DNA of 33,066 nucleotides, taken from NCBI GenBank assembly GCA_017508965.1, contig JAFWQT010000130.1, positions 1 through 33,066 on the forward strand. The letters are read 5' to 3'. This DNA comes from Prevotella sp. GTDB taxonomy: Bacteria; Bacteroidota; Bacteroidia; Bacteroidales; Bacteroidaceae. Below, piece by piece: positions 6,471 to 14,866 of the stretch (its first letter is position 1; each line of letters starts with the position of its first letter). Below the pieces are notes generated by a model, which saw nothing but the letters and a program-made list of their open reading frames with translations, did no database searches and was not told the DNA's origin. A program made the position numbers and the translations under genes.

Positions 6471-8858
6471 ATGAGAAAAAAGATTGTGATGGCTGCATTG
6501 CTCGGGATGAGCGTGACGGTCGTGAATGCTGCCAACGAAGCGGATGGAGATTCGCTGCGTATGGAACAGTTGCAGGAAGTAGTGGTGAAAGGCGTATGGG
6601 TGCAGAAGAACGCGCCCTTTGCTGTGGCCAACATCAAGAAGGACGAATTACAGACGTTCTCGAAGACGGGTAAGGAACTGCCTTTCCTCTTCGCTCAGAC
6701 CCCGGGCGTACTGGCATGGGGCGAGAACGGACTGGGCACAGGCACCAGTTATCTGCGCATCCGTGGTGCCGGCGACTCGCGCATCAACGTGACGCTCGAC
6801 GGTGTGCCCTTGAACTCACCTGAAGACCAGGCCGTGTTCTGGGCCAACATGAACTCCTACAGTTCGCTGCTGGGCGGCGTGCAGATTCAGCGCGGCGTGG
6901 GAACGAGTACCAATGGCGACGGTGCCTTCGGCGGTACGGTGGCCCTCTCATCGAAGACGCCTTCTGAGAAAGCTGGCGGCGAGGTGAACTTCAGCTACGG
7001 TTCCTACAACACGTTCAACGTGGGCGGTGCATTCTCTACGGGCCTATTGTGGAACCATCTCATTTTCGACGGTGCCTACCACGAGACTAACACCGACGGC
7101 TATATCCACGGTACTAGCGGACGCTCGGGTTCCTACTACGGAGGACTGACATGGATCGACGATAAGTTCACCATCCGCTATAAGAACATCGGAAACTTCG
7201 AGAAGACCGGACAGGCATGGAACGGCATCACGGCTGGCGACAACGATATGAGTCTGATGGACGGTACCTACGGCATTAAGACCGGCATCAAGGACTATGA
7301 AGACCTTTACAAAGTCGGACTCGGCAAATACAACACGCTCTACGAAACCTTGGCCTATGATGCCGACGGAAACTTCATGAAAGATGCCGACGGTAACTAC
7401 GTCACCCAGCGCTACACCATGGCCGACGGCTCGCTGTGGGACAAGACTACCGACAACTTCTGGCAGAATCACAACATCCTGTCGGCGGCATGGAACATCA
7501 ACGACCACTGGAGCACTACGGCTTCGCTCCACTACACCCACGGATACGGCTACTACAAGGAGTTCCGACTGAACAACAAACTAAAGAAGTTTGGACTCAG
7601 CAACTATACGCTCGCAGACGGTTCCACGCTGAAAAAGACGGACTTCGTGCGCCAGAAGGGACTCACACAGGACACCTACGGACTGGTGGGCAACGTGAAC
7701 TACAAGGACGAGGAATGGGATATCATCGGCGGACTCTCCGTTCAGCAGTTCGACGGCAACCACTTCGGCTACCTCACCTATATCAAGAACGAGGAACTGC
7801 GCAATCATCTGATGAGCAACGGCGACTATCTGTACTACGACTCTGATGCGCACAAATTCGACGGAAGTGCCTTCGTCAAGGCGCTTTACCGCATCACCGA
7901 CAGCTGGGATGTGTTTGCCGACATCCAGTATCGCCACGTGGGCTACAAGACCGACGGCTACAACGACAAGTTCTACGAGGATGAGAACACCGGCGAGATG
8001 AAGAAGCAGTTCCTGGAAATCGACAACAAGTACGATTTCTTCAATCCCAAGGCTGGCGTGAGTTTCCATCAGGACGGTCACCGCGCCTTCTTCTCGGCTG
8101 CACTGAGCCATCGCGAACCTGAGCGCAACAACTTCACCGACAACGGTTCCTACCCTGCCCCAAAAGCTGAGTCGCTGCTCGACTTCGAACTGGGCTACAG
8201 CTATGCGGCACAGAACTGGCGTGCCGGTGCCACCTTGTATTATATGGACTACACCGACCAATTCGTGCAGACTGGTGCACAGAGCGACATCGGCGAGGCA
8301 CTCACCACCAACATTAAGGACTCCTACCGCATGGGCGTGGAGCTCACCGCCGGCGTGGACGTAACCCCCTGGCTCTCCATCGAAGGCAATGCAGCCCTGA
8401 GCCAAAACAAGATCAAGGACTTCGACGAGGTGGTGGAAGACTGGGACAACGGCAGCCAGACCATCCACTACGACAACTCTACGCTGGCTTTCTCGCCCTC
8501 AGCCATCCTGAACGGATTCGTGAACTTCCACCTGAAAGGATGGACAGCCACCTGGCACACGGGCTACGTCAGCCGTATGTATCTTGACAACACCGAATGC
8601 AAAGACCGTTCGCTGCCCGGCTATTCGGTGAGCAATTTCAATGTGAACTACACGCTGCCCGTCAAGAAGTTCCTAAAGGAAATCGTCTTCGGGGCAAACC
8701 TCAACAACATTTTCGACAGTCACTTTGCACAGAGCGGATGGGTATATAGCGCCATCTACGCCAGCGGAGGCCATCCCAACGACAACCGCTACTACCAGAT
8801 TGGCTACGTGCCCTCGGCAGGCTTTACCGCCATGGGCAGCATCACGCTGAAATTCTAA
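6471..8858 (+). CDS. TonB-dependent outer-membrane receptor, probably for thiamine
   Basis: A 795-residue protein. The ATG at 6471 opens a signal peptide (MRKKIVMAALL...VNA); an upstream in-frame ATG at 6435 falls in the hairpin after the riboswitch and is unlikely. A TonB-box-like stretch LQEVVVKG is followed by the plug domain (FSKTGKELPFLFAQTPGVL, SYLRIRGAGDSRINVTLDGVPLN, GGVQIQRGVG, GAFGGTVAL). The rest is a 22-strand-type beta-barrel region ending in an aromatic residue (GSITLKF). There is no N-terminal carboxypeptidase-like domain, unlike SusC. The TPP riboswitch upstream and the PnuT and thiamine pyrophosphokinase genes downstream give the substrate as thiamine or a derivative, as in known Bacteroides thiamine operons. 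Several plug/barrel residues are consistent with the family, but substrate choice rests on context. Confidence 0.92.
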   Translation: MRKKIVMAALLGMSVTVVNAANEADGDSLRMEQLQEVVVKGVWVQKNAPFAVANIKKDELQTFSKTGKELPFLFAQTPGVLAWGENGLGTGTSYLRIRGAGDSRINVTLDGVPLNSPEDQAVFWANMNSYSSLLGGVQIQRGVGTSTNGDGAFGGTVALSSKTPSEKAGGEVNFSYGSYNTFNVGGAFSTGLLWNHLIFDGAYHETNTDGYIHGTSGRSGSYYGGLTWIDDKFTIRYKNIGNFEKTGQAWNGITAGDNDMSLMDGTYGIKTGIKDYEDLYKVGLGKYNTLYETLAYDADGNFMKDADGNYVTQRYTMADGSLWDKTTDNFWQNHNILSAAWNINDHWSTTASLHYTHGYGYYKEFRLNNKLKKFGLSNYTLADGSTLKKTDFVRQKGLTQDTYGLVGNVNYKDEEWDIIGGLSVQQFDGNHFGYLTYIKNEELRNHLMSNGDYLYYDSDAHKFDGSAFVKALYRITDSWDVFADIQYRHVGYKTDGYNDKFYEDENTGEMKKQFLEIDNKYDFFNPKAGVSFHQDGHRAFFSAALSHREPERNNFTDNGSYPAPKAESLLDFELGYSYAAQNWRAGATLYYMDYTDQFVQTGAQSDIGEALTTNIKDSYRMGVELTAGVDVTPWLSIEGNAALSQNKIKDFDEVVEDWDNGSQTIHYDNSTLAFSPSAILNGFVNFHLKGWTATWHTGYVSRMYLDNTECKDRSLPGYSVSNFNVNYTLPVKKFLKEIVFGANLNNIFDSHFAQSGWVYSAIYASGGHPNDNRYYQIGYVPSAGFTAMGSITLKF

Positions 8859-8864
8859 TCGCGC

Positions 8865-9485
8865 ATGGAACTGCATCCATTCATCATAGAGCACGGCCTC
8901 GACATCTTCACCACGGTGTTGGGCCTGCTCTATATTTGGCTTGAGTACAGGGCCCACATTGCCTTATGGATTGTGGGTATCATTATGCCTGCACTCGATA
9001 TCTACCTCTACTATAGTCACGGACTTTACGGCGATGCCGGCATGGCAGGCTACTATACCGTAGCGGCCATCTACGGCTATGCCATGTGGAAATTCGGCAA
9101 AAAGAAAAGTCAGGGCAAAAGCCAGGAAATGCCCATCACACATGTGCGGCCCGTTCTGTATCTGAACATGCTCGCCACCTTCCTTGTCCTTTGGGCTGTC
9201 ACCTACTACGTACTCGAGCATTGGACCAATTCTACCGTTCCTATACTCGATGCCTTTACCAATGCCCTGAGTTTCGTTGGCCTGTGGGCGCTGGCCCACA
9301 AATACGTCGAGCAATGGATTTGCTGGATTGTGGTCGACGCCATCTGCACCTACCTGTATATCGTGAAAGGGATTCCTTTCAAGGCATTTCTCTACGGGCT
9401 CTATGTGGTTATCGCCATCTTAGGTTACCACAAGTGGAACAGTATGGCCAAGTCTTCCCCAATGAATGAGACCGTCACCACCTGA
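8865..9485 (+). CDS. pnuT: PnuC/PnuT-family inner-membrane transporter, probably thiamine
   Basis: A 206-residue, highly hydrophobic protein with about seven membrane segments (first LDIFTTVLGLLYIWLEY, last LYGLYVVIAILGYHKW). The WIVVDAICTYLYIVKGIPFKAFLYGLYVV region near residues 150-185 matches the W-x-x-x-D ... Y-x-x-K ... Y-x-x-Y pattern of the PnuC family. PnuC members carry nicotinamide riboside by facilitated diffusion, with trapping by phosphorylation; the PnuT branch carries thiamine. The gene starts 6 nt after the receptor's stop and is followed directly by thiamine pyrophosphokinase, which would supply the trapping step. It is under the TPP riboswitch. Confidence 0.9.
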   Translation: MELHPFIIEHGLDIFTTVLGLLYIWLEYRAHIALWIVGIIMPALDIYLYYSHGLYGDAGMAGYYTVAAIYGYAMWKFGKKKSQGKSQEMPITHVRPVLYLNMLATFLVLWAVTYYVLEHWTNSTVPILDAFTNALSFVGLWALAHKYVEQWICWIVVDAICTYLYIVKGIPFKAFLYGLYVVIAILGYHKWNSMAKSSPMNETVTT

Positions 9486-9486
9486 A

Positions 9487-10131
9487 ATGCAAATGAACAC
9501 ACTGCCCCACTTCGATGCCGTTATTCTGGCAGACGGTGAATTCCCTACGGCCGATATCCCCCTGCAGATACTCAGGGAAGCGAAATTCCTCTGCTGTTGC
9601 GATGGTGCAGCGGCAAAGGCCTTCGCGCAGGGTTTCATGCCAGATGCCATTGTTGGCGACGGTGACTCTCTTACACCTGAATTCAAGACACGACATGCCG
9701 CCATCATCCACCTGGAAAGTGAGCAAGCCGACAACGACCTGACCAAAGCCACCCGTTTCTGTCTGGAAAAGGGATTTCGTCGTATTGCCTATCTTGGAAC
9801 AACCGGTAAACGCGAAGACCACACCATCGGCAACATCTTCCTGCTGCCCCGCTACGTCAGGGATTTCGGCATTATACCCGAGATATACACCGACCATGGA
9901 TGGTTTTCAGTCGTAAACGGAACAACGGAACTCAACACCTTCCCCGGACAGCAAGTCAGCCTCTTCAATGTTACTGCCCGGAAAATAGAAGGCGAAGGTT
10001 TCGTGTGGCAGCCATACACCTACAAAGAACTATGGCAAGGCACCCTAAACGAAGCGAAAGGTGACCGCATTCTGCTCAAAACAGACGGGATTTTAGTCAT
10101 ATTCCGTACCTATTTAGCAAAAAAAACATAA
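9487..10131 (+). CDS. thiN: Thiamine pyrophosphokinase
   Basis: Transfers pyrophosphate from ATP to thiamine to give TPP, which traps imported thiamine in the cytoplasm. Family motifs are clear: LADGEFP near the start, CCDGAAAKA, IVGDGDSL (nucleotide/metal-binding Asp residues), EQADNDLTKA, and LGTTGKREDHTIGN. Length with this start is 214 residues, normal for the family. I chose the ATG at 9487, which begins 1 nt after the transporter's stop; ATG 9466 (overlapping the transporter by 20 nt) and ATG 9493 are alternatives, since the conserved part begins only at about residue 8. It is the last gene of the riboswitch-controlled operon. Confidence 0.93.
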   Translation: MQMNTLPHFDAVILADGEFPTADIPLQILREAKFLCCCDGAAAKAFAQGFMPDAIVGDGDSLTPEFKTRHAAIIHLESEQADNDLTKATRFCLEKGFRRIAYLGTTGKREDHTIGNIFLLPRYVRDFGIIPEIYTDHGWFSVVNGTTELNTFPGQQVSLFNVTARKIEGEGFVWQPYTYKELWQGTLNEAKGDRILLKTDGILVIFRTYLAKKT

Positions 10132-10166
10132 AAAACCGTTGTTTTAATATAAATCGTACAAAAGTA

Positions 10167-10198
10167 TTTGCAAAAAATGAATTTTTAGTGTATATTTG
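10167..10198 (+). promoter_or_regulatory. Promoter in the thiN-dnaA spacer
   Basis: TTTG at 10167-10170 and TATATTTG at 10191-10198 are exactly 20 nt apart, a full match to the Bacteroidetes consensus. No ORF follows; the next element is a strong terminator at 10315-10350. Confidence 0.75.
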
Positions 10199-10204
10199 CA
10201 ACAT

Positions 10205-10350
10205 TAATAGAATTAATTATCAGAATTATATTGTTTTTTCGCTTTTGCGAAAAACGAACATGCTTGTGAAAGTATGCATTTCCTATAAACTTGAGTTAAT
10301 TTAGTTTTTATGTGAAAAACAGCCGAGTCGTGAGACCCGGCTGTTTTTTT
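10205..10350 (+). ncRNA. Candidate small RNA of about 145 nt
   Basis: The stretch between a consensus promoter and a strong intrinsic terminator has no ORF of useful length. It can form two internal hairpins: TTTTTCGC (10235-10242) with GCGAAAAA (10247-10254), loop TTTT; and CATGCTT (10259-10265) with AAGTATG (10270-10276), loop GTGA. It ends in the terminator stem. The flanking genes are convergent (thiN on plus, dnaA on minus), so the promoter cannot serve either. I do not recognise a known RNA family; 6S-type or regulatory roles are open. Confidence 0.55.
10315..10350. terminator. Intrinsic terminator, probably bidirectional
   Basis: AAAAACAGCCG (10315-10325) pairs perfectly with CGGCTGTTTTT (10338-10348), and T residues run to 10350. 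The A-run on the other side gives a T-run on the minus strand, so it can also end dnaA transcription. Confidence 0.85.
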
Positions 10351-10357
10351 ATGATGA

Positions 10358-10410
10358 TGACGTTATGACGTCTTGACGGTATGACGGTATGTCGACATGA
10401 CGACATGACG
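10358..10410. repeat. Degenerate short tandem repeats (ATGACG/GACGGT type)
   Basis: TGACG recurs seven times in about 53 bp (TATGACG, TTGACGG, TATGACGG, CATGACG, CATGACG), between the terminator and the dnaA stop codon. On the dnaA side this gives repeated CGTCA. It may be a slippage product; no function is evident. Confidence 0.5.
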
Positions 10411-10414
10411 AAAA

Positions 10415-11824
10415 TCATTTCTTAATCTTGAAAGACTGCTCAATGCTGTCAATCTCCGACTGGAAGGCATAATCTACCTTCAGGCGCTGGCTGATGGTGT
10501 TGCAGCTATGGATAACGGTGCTGTGGTCGCGGCCGCCAACAAGCTTGCCGATACGCGAAGCGGGCATCTTGGTGTACTTCTGTGCAAGATACATGGAAAT
10601 CTGGCGAACGAGCACAATGTCGTGCTTACGGCTTTTGCTAGCCAAGGCCGACTCTGGCACGTTATAGTGATTACAAACTGTGCCCACAATCTCGTCGACG
10701 GTGAGGGGCTTGTCATCCACCTTCACGGCCCGCTTGATGATGCGCTCGGCAAGGCGCATGTTGATGCAGGCATTGTCGACAATGGAATAGGCCAGAAGGG
10801 AATTGATGACTCCCTCGAGGTCGCGCACGCTGCCATTGGCGGTCTCGGCAATATATTGCACCACTTCGGCAGGTATCTTCAGTCCATCACGCTTAATCTT
10901 GCTATTCAGGATGTCCACGCACAACTGGGTGTTGGGCTTTTCCACCTCGGCAATCAGTCCGCAAGAGAAACGGGTAAGAAGGCGTTCCGGCATTCCCTTG
11001 AGGTCAACGGGCGGACGGTCGCTGGCCAGGATGATGCGCTTGCCGTTGCGGAAAAGGTGGTCGAAGATGTGGAAGAAGGTCTGCTGTGTCTTCGGGGCAG
11101 TCATCCACTCCTGAATATCATCGACAATAAGCACGTCGATGGTCTGATAGAACGAGATGAAATCGTTGGTGCGATTCTGCATCACAGAATTGGAATACTG
11201 CACCTGGAACAGTCGGGCACTGACATAGAGTACACGCTTCTGGGGATAGAGTTCCTTGGTACGCACACCGATGGCATTGATGAGATGTGTCTTGCCACAA
11301 CCAGAAGGCCCATAGACAAACATGGGGTTGAACTGCGTGCTGTTGGGATGCTCGGCAATGGAAAGTCCCACGGAGCGTGACAACCGGTTGCTGTCGCCCT
11401 CGATGAAATTGGCAAAGGTGTGATGGGGATCAAGCTGCGAGTCGATGTCCTGCGGACGGGCAGCATCGATTACCGAAGGGGGCTGGTTGCCGCGCGTCTT
11501 GGGCAACGGAGCCTCGATAGCAGCAGGATCTTCACCGGCAATGCTCTGCGTGAGTCCGTTCTGCCTGTCGGTGACCACACTATAGTTGAGTTTTATGCCC
11601 TCGCCGAAGAAGCGTGTGAGCGTCTTGCGCAGCAGGTCGACATAGTTCTCCTCCAAGTATTCGTATACGAACATACTTGGAACCTCGACCAATATCTCCC
11701 TCGTGGCCGGCTTGAACGACCTGAAGGCTATCGGCTTGAACCAGGTGGCGAACTGCTGTTCCGAGACGTTGTCCTTTATAATATTGAGACAATTATCCCA
11801 GAGCAGGCGGGGGTTAATACTCAT
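10415..11824 (-). CDS. dnaA: Chromosomal replication initiator protein DnaA
   Basis: A 469-residue AAA+ ATPase that binds DnaA boxes and opens the origin. The N-terminal domain I (residues 1-80: LLWDNCLNIIKDNVSEQQFATWFKP) is followed by a variable linker. The AAA+ domain has Walker A GPSGCGKT at 172-179, Walker B LIVDDIQ at 232-238, and the LASDRPP and RLLTRFSCGL segments (sensor and arginine-finger region). The C-terminal domain IV contains the signature KLVGGRDHSTVIHSCNTI, which reads DnaA boxes. Length is normal. It has its own promoter at 11865-11896. It is not next to dnaN or gyrB, and I see no DnaA-box cluster beside it, as is common in Bacteroidales. Confidence 0.98.
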   Translation of the reverse strand: MSINPRLLWDNCLNIIKDNVSEQQFATWFKPIAFRSFKPATREILVEVPSMFVYEYLEENYVDLLRKTLTRFFGEGIKLNYSVVTDRQNGLTQSIAGEDPAAIEAPLPKTRGNQPPSVIDAARPQDIDSQLDPHHTFANFIEGDSNRLSRSVGLSIAEHPNSTQFNPMFVYGPSGCGKTHLINAIGVRTKELYPQKRVLYVSARLFQVQYSNSVMQNRTNDFISFYQTIDVLIVDDIQEWMTAPKTQQTFFHIFDHLFRNGKRIILASDRPPVDLKGMPERLLTRFSCGLIAEVEKPNTQLCVDILNSKIKRDGLKIPAEVVQYIAETANGSVRDLEGVINSLLAYSIVDNACINMRLAERIIKRAVKVDDKPLTVDEIVGTVCNHYNVPESALASKSRKHDIVLVRQISMYLAQKYTKMPASRIGKLVGGRDHSTVIHSCNTISQRLKVDYAFQSEIDSIEQSFKIKK

Positions 11825-11864
11825 TCTGTTATTCTAGAAGTTAATATTGTTTGATTTCGTGATG

Positions 11865-11896
11865 CAAAATTAAATCAAATTCTCAAAAAAAACAAA
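11865..11896 (-). promoter_or_regulatory. dnaA promoter
   Basis: On the minus strand, TAATTTTG (11872 to 11865) is the -7 element and TTTG (11896 to 11893) the -33 element, 20 nt apart. The predicted start near 11858 leaves a leader of about 35 nt. Confidence 0.75.
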
Positions 11897-12164
11897 TCGC
11901 ATGATTTACAATTTTTTAATGAATAAGATGTAAAACACGATAATGTGGGACTTTAGAAGACCTGTAAGGAAAAACTACAACCAAAGGGTATTGCATAATT
12001 AGAAATCGCTAAATATCAGTGCTTTGCAAAATAAGCCCAGCAAGAAGCCAACTTGAAGCATTTGGTGCAGGAAAACGGCAGAAATGCAGCAACTATAATG
12101 AGTTAGGAAACATCGCCAAAGATTGCCGTAGGAGGAAATCTTATTTAGACTATTTTTAAATTAG
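11897..12164. other. Non-coding spacer upstream of dnaA
   Basis: AT-rich DNA with no ORF I can support, no clear DnaA box (TTATCCACA-like) and no strong hairpin. It also contains the 3' flank of the MCE-family gene. Confidence 0.4.
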
Positions 12165-13082
12165 CTACTTTTTCGGTGCTTTGTCCTTCCTTCCGAAAAG
12201 CGAAAAATGAACGTATCGCTTGGGGTGCTCCTTGAGGTCGATGAGCAGCGAATCGGCATCGTTGGCGGTGGAACTGAGATGATTGTATAGCGAGGCGTCG
12301 CGCATGAGCAGACCCAGGGTTCCTTCGTTGGAATTCAACTGGTTGGTCATATTCTGAACGTTCTGCATAGTGGCATCAACCTTGGCCAATGTGGAGGCAA
12401 CATCGAGCTGGGCAAGATTGCCTGTCAGCGTCTGCGCATTGTCGAGCACACCGCCGGCCTTGTTCATCAGCGTAGGCACCTGTCCGTTCAGTCCTGCCAC
12501 CAGGCGGTTCAGCTGGTTGGTTGTATTGGTGAGGTTGTGCGTAGTGGTCTGAATGTTCTGCAGCGACTGGGCGATGGCAGGATTGGCCAGCAGCGTATTG
12601 ATGCTGGTGAGGATGCTGTCGAGCTTGGGCAGCATCTTCTCCACTTCAGGGATAAGGGCGGCCGCCTTTGACATCAGTCCCGAGGCGATTTCGCCTGGAA
12701 TCACCTCGCCCGGCATCACCCTCTCGCGGGGATTGTTGGCCAGCAGCAAGTTGACACGCACGTTGCCGAGCATGTCGCTCTCGATAACGGCCGACGAACC
12801 CTTGGGTATGCGCATCTCAGGTTCGATATCGATGGTCACCTTGGTCTTGCCCTCGTGGGTGTAGTCGTAGTCGATGGAACGCACGGTACCCACAGGATAG
12901 CCATCGGCATAGATGGGACTGGAAGAGGCCAGACCTGTGACATCCTGGAAGGAGATGTAATATACATCGCCCTTCGAGAATATGTTAAGTCCTTTGAGGA
13001 AATTCATACCCACGAAAAGGACAAACAATCCAAAAAGCGCCACAAGAGCTATCTTGACTTCTTTACCGTGTTTCTTCTCCAT
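12165..13082 (-). CDS. MCE/MlaD-family lipid-transport protein
   Basis: A 305-residue protein with one N-terminal membrane anchor (residues about 10-27, VKIALVALFGLFVLFVGMNFL) and an MCE domain (about 38-120: YYISFQDVTGLASSSPIYADGYPVGTVRSIDY ... IPKGSSAVIESDMLGNVRVNLLL). A long, helical, Asn/Thr/Leu-rich region follows (about 135-285), which probably forms the periplasmic coiled-coil/tube. In other bacteria, MlaD-type proteins form hexamers that carry phospholipids across the periplasm with an ABC transporter. The ATPase and permease are not in this window. It overlaps the amidase gene by 1 nt (TAATG), so the two are translationally coupled. Confidence 0.9.
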   Translation of the reverse strand: MEKKHGKEVKIALVALFGLFVLFVGMNFLKGLNIFSKGDVYYISFQDVTGLASSSPIYADGYPVGTVRSIDYDYTHEGKTKVTIDIEPEMRIPKGSSAVIESDMLGNVRVNLLLANNPRERVMPGEVIPGEIASGLMSKAAALIPEVEKMLPKLDSILTSINTLLANPAIAQSLQNIQTTTHNLTNTTNQLNRLVAGLNGQVPTLMNKAGGVLDNAQTLTGNLAQLDVASTLAKVDATMQNVQNMTNQLNSNEGTLGLLMRDASLYNHLSSTANDADSLLIDLKEHPKRYVHFSLFGRKDKAPKK

Positions 13083-14347
13083 TATTTATTCTTGTATGAT
13101 TTATATTCTCTGATTGCCTGCTGCACATCCATCTTCTCGCCATTACGGAAAGCAATAATGAAAGCCTCGGGGAACTTGCCGAGCAGCGACTTGCGCAACT
13201 GGTAGATTTCGCTGTAGTTGGTGGAATTACCGACAGTGTACTTGATGAGGTTGCCTTCCTGGTAGCTTTCAATGTTCTTCTCGCCTTTAAAACGGTTGTC
13301 GCTCAGGCGAAGCGAACGGCCGCTGGTGAGTATCTGCACCTTGAAAACGGGACGACTGTCGGAGGGCTGAGCCACCGGCTGAACAGGCTGCACAGGCTCG
13401 GGCTGCGGTTTAATCTCTTCAACGGCCGACTGCATTTCGCGGGGAGCGGACTGTTCTTGTCGTTCCTGCTGACGCACCTCGCGACGCACAGGCTCACTTT
13501 TTCCTGCCATTTCCTCGCGCGGCACTATTGTCGGAACGCTTACCGTTTCCTTTTTGGGGGCTTCGTATGGTACTACTATCCCGTCGCTGTGTTTTTTTTT
13601 ATAACGGTTGAAAGCCTGGAAGATGCCGCGGGCATGGGCTTCGATTCCACTCTCGGAGTTGAGCAGGTTCTCTTCGTCGCGCGTGGTGATGAATCCTAAT
13701 TCAATCAGACAGCTAGGCATCGACGTGGCTCGGAGTACAAGGAAACCAGCCTGATGCACGCCCTTGTTGGGACGGCTTGCCTGGGCGCAGACCTCTTTCT
13801 GTATCAGTTTGGCCAGTTCAACACTCTTGGCCATGTTACGATCCTGCATGAACTCGAAGATGATATAGCTCTCCGACGACCTCGGGTCGAAGCCTTCGTA
13901 GCGTTGCTTATAATTCTTCTCCTCGAGAATAACAGAGTTCTCACGCTTTGCAACCTCCAGGTTATCCGCAGCGCGGTGCATACCCAGCGTGTATACCTCG
14001 AAACCGCGGGCCACCTTCCCATGAGGCAGCGCATTGGTGTGAATACTGATGAAAAGGTCGGCTTTCGCCCTGTTGGCAATATTGGCACGCTCGTCGAGAG
14101 GGATAAACACATCGGTCTTGCGGGTATAGATGACCCTTACATCGGGACAGTTGCGCTCCACCATCCTTCCAAAGGCAAGCGCCACCTTCAGGTTAATATT
14201 CTTCTCCTTTGAAAAACTACCCAGTGCACCGGCATCATGACCACCGTGCCCGGCGTCGATGACGAGCGTGAAACGATGACCGGCCGCCACGGCCGAAAGG
14301 GTCATGGCAAGCATCATTGTCAAGGTGAAAATCAATTTTCTGCTCAT
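13082..14347 (-). CDS. N-acetylmuramoyl-L-alanine amidase, Amidase_3 family
   Basis: Cleaves the amide bond between MurNAc and the peptide stem in the periplasm. The zinc and catalytic motifs of the family are visible: VIDAGHGGHDAGALG (zinc His), the SKEKNINLKVAL segment with its Glu, FISIHTNALP (zinc His), and CLIELGFITTRDEE (catalytic Glu). The signal peptide runs MSRKLIFTLTMMLAMTLSAVAAG. A Pro/Gln/Glu-rich linker (about residues 270-335) leads to a C-terminal module (about 335-415: FKVQILTSGRSLRL ... YTVGNSTNYSEIYQLRKSL) resembling SPOR-type peptidoglycan-binding repeats. The ATG at 14347 is preferred because the upstream ATG at 14359 lies inside the promoter -7 element. It is coupled to the MCE gene. 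Confidence 0.93.
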   Translation of the reverse strand: MSRKLIFTLTMMLAMTLSAVAAGHRFTLVIDAGHGGHDAGALGSFSKEKNINLKVALAFGRMVERNCPDVRVIYTRKTDVFIPLDERANIANRAKADLFISIHTNALPHGKVARGFEVYTLGMHRAADNLEVAKRENSVILEEKNYKQRYEGFDPRSSESYIIFEFMQDRNMAKSVELAKLIQKEVCAQASRPNKGVHQAGFLVLRATSMPSCLIELGFITTRDEENLLNSESGIEAHARGIFQAFNRYKKKHSDGIVVPYEAPKKETVSVPTIVPREEMAGKSEPVRREVRQQERQEQSAPREMQSAVEEIKPQPEPVQPVQPVAQPSDSRPVFKVQILTSGRSLRLSDNRFKGEKNIESYQEGNLIKYTVGNSTNYSEIYQLRKSLLGKFPEAFIIAFRNGEKMDVQQAIREYKSYKNK

Positions 14348-14356
14348 TGTCGGTTG

Positions 14357-14364
14357 CAAATTTA
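14357..14364 (-). promoter_or_regulatory. Likely -7 element of the amidase-MCE operon
   Basis: TAAATTTG on the minus strand matches TAnnTTTG and lies 9 nt before the chosen ATG, so the leader is very short. No well-spaced -33 TTTG is visible. Confidence 0.5.
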
Positions 14365-14427
14365 AGTAATTCTATTCAAAAACGGAAGAAAAGGAAAAAG
14401 TTTTTATACGCAGAACACCGAAAATGC

Positions 14428-14796
14428 CTATCTATGCAGCGAACAATACACCGTGGCTCCTTCGCAGTCGGCCCTCATCGGAGGATTACACTTTGTGATT
14501 TCCACGTCGGCAATCTCGGCCTCGGGAAAAGCCTCGAAAATGCTTTGGCCAATCCTGCCCACTACGTGTTCGAGCAGACAGGATGGCTTTTGCATCACCT
14601 TATTTATGATTTGATATATGTCGGCGTAGTTCAGTGTATCCTTAACGTCATCGGACTGCAACGCGCGCGATATATTATAATGTACGCGCAAATTCACCAC
14701 ATAGTCGCCACCCACCACTTTCTCCTGTGGCAGCACACCATGACGTGCGTGAAAGCGTAGTCCCTTCAACTCTATATAACTGTTTTCTACTTTCAT
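14428..14796 (-). CDS. folB: Dihydroneopterin aldolase
   Basis: A 122-residue protein of the FolB family, which converts 7,8-dihydroneopterin to 6-hydroxymethyl-7,8-dihydropterin and glycolaldehyde in folate synthesis. The N-terminal ELKGLRFHARHGVLPQEK motif (catalytic/pterin-binding region) is followed by DTLNYADIYQIINKVM and LLEHVVGRIGQSIFEAFP (the Glu that anchors the pterin lies in LLEHVV), and by ADVEITKCNPPM near the C-terminus. The length is normal. It lies 70 nt after the ribonucleotide reductase gene on the same strand and may be co-transcribed with it. Confidence 0.94.
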   Translation of the reverse strand: MKVENSYIELKGLRFHARHGVLPQEKVVGGDYVVNLRVHYNISRALQSDDVKDTLNYADIYQIINKVMQKPSCLLEHVVGRIGQSIFEAFPEAEIADVEITKCNPPMRADCEGATVYCSLHR

Positions 14797-14800
14797 GGGG

Positions 14801-14866
14801 TTTCAGGTTTCAAGTTCCAGGTTTCAAGTTTCAGCCCCCTCCCTTTGGGAGGGTCAGGGGTGGGCT
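14801..14866. repeat. 14-bp tandem repeat plus GC-rich palindrome
   Basis: CAGGTTTCAAGTT occurs at 14804-14816 and 14818-14830 (period 14). It is followed by CCCTCCCTTTGGGAGGG and GGGGTGGG, one of the GC-rich palindromes dispersed through the intergenic DNA here. It fills the gap between nrdJ and folB. Confidence 0.6.

Noticed and set aside
7581-8468. 295-codon frame on the minus strand
   Set aside because: Antisense of the TonB receptor, caused by codon bias; Val/Leu-rich sequence without recognisable domains.
11825-12164. Replication origin next to dnaA
   Set aside because: AT-rich, but no cluster of TTATCCACA-like boxes or unwinding element is visible; oriC is often not beside dnaA in Bacteroidales.
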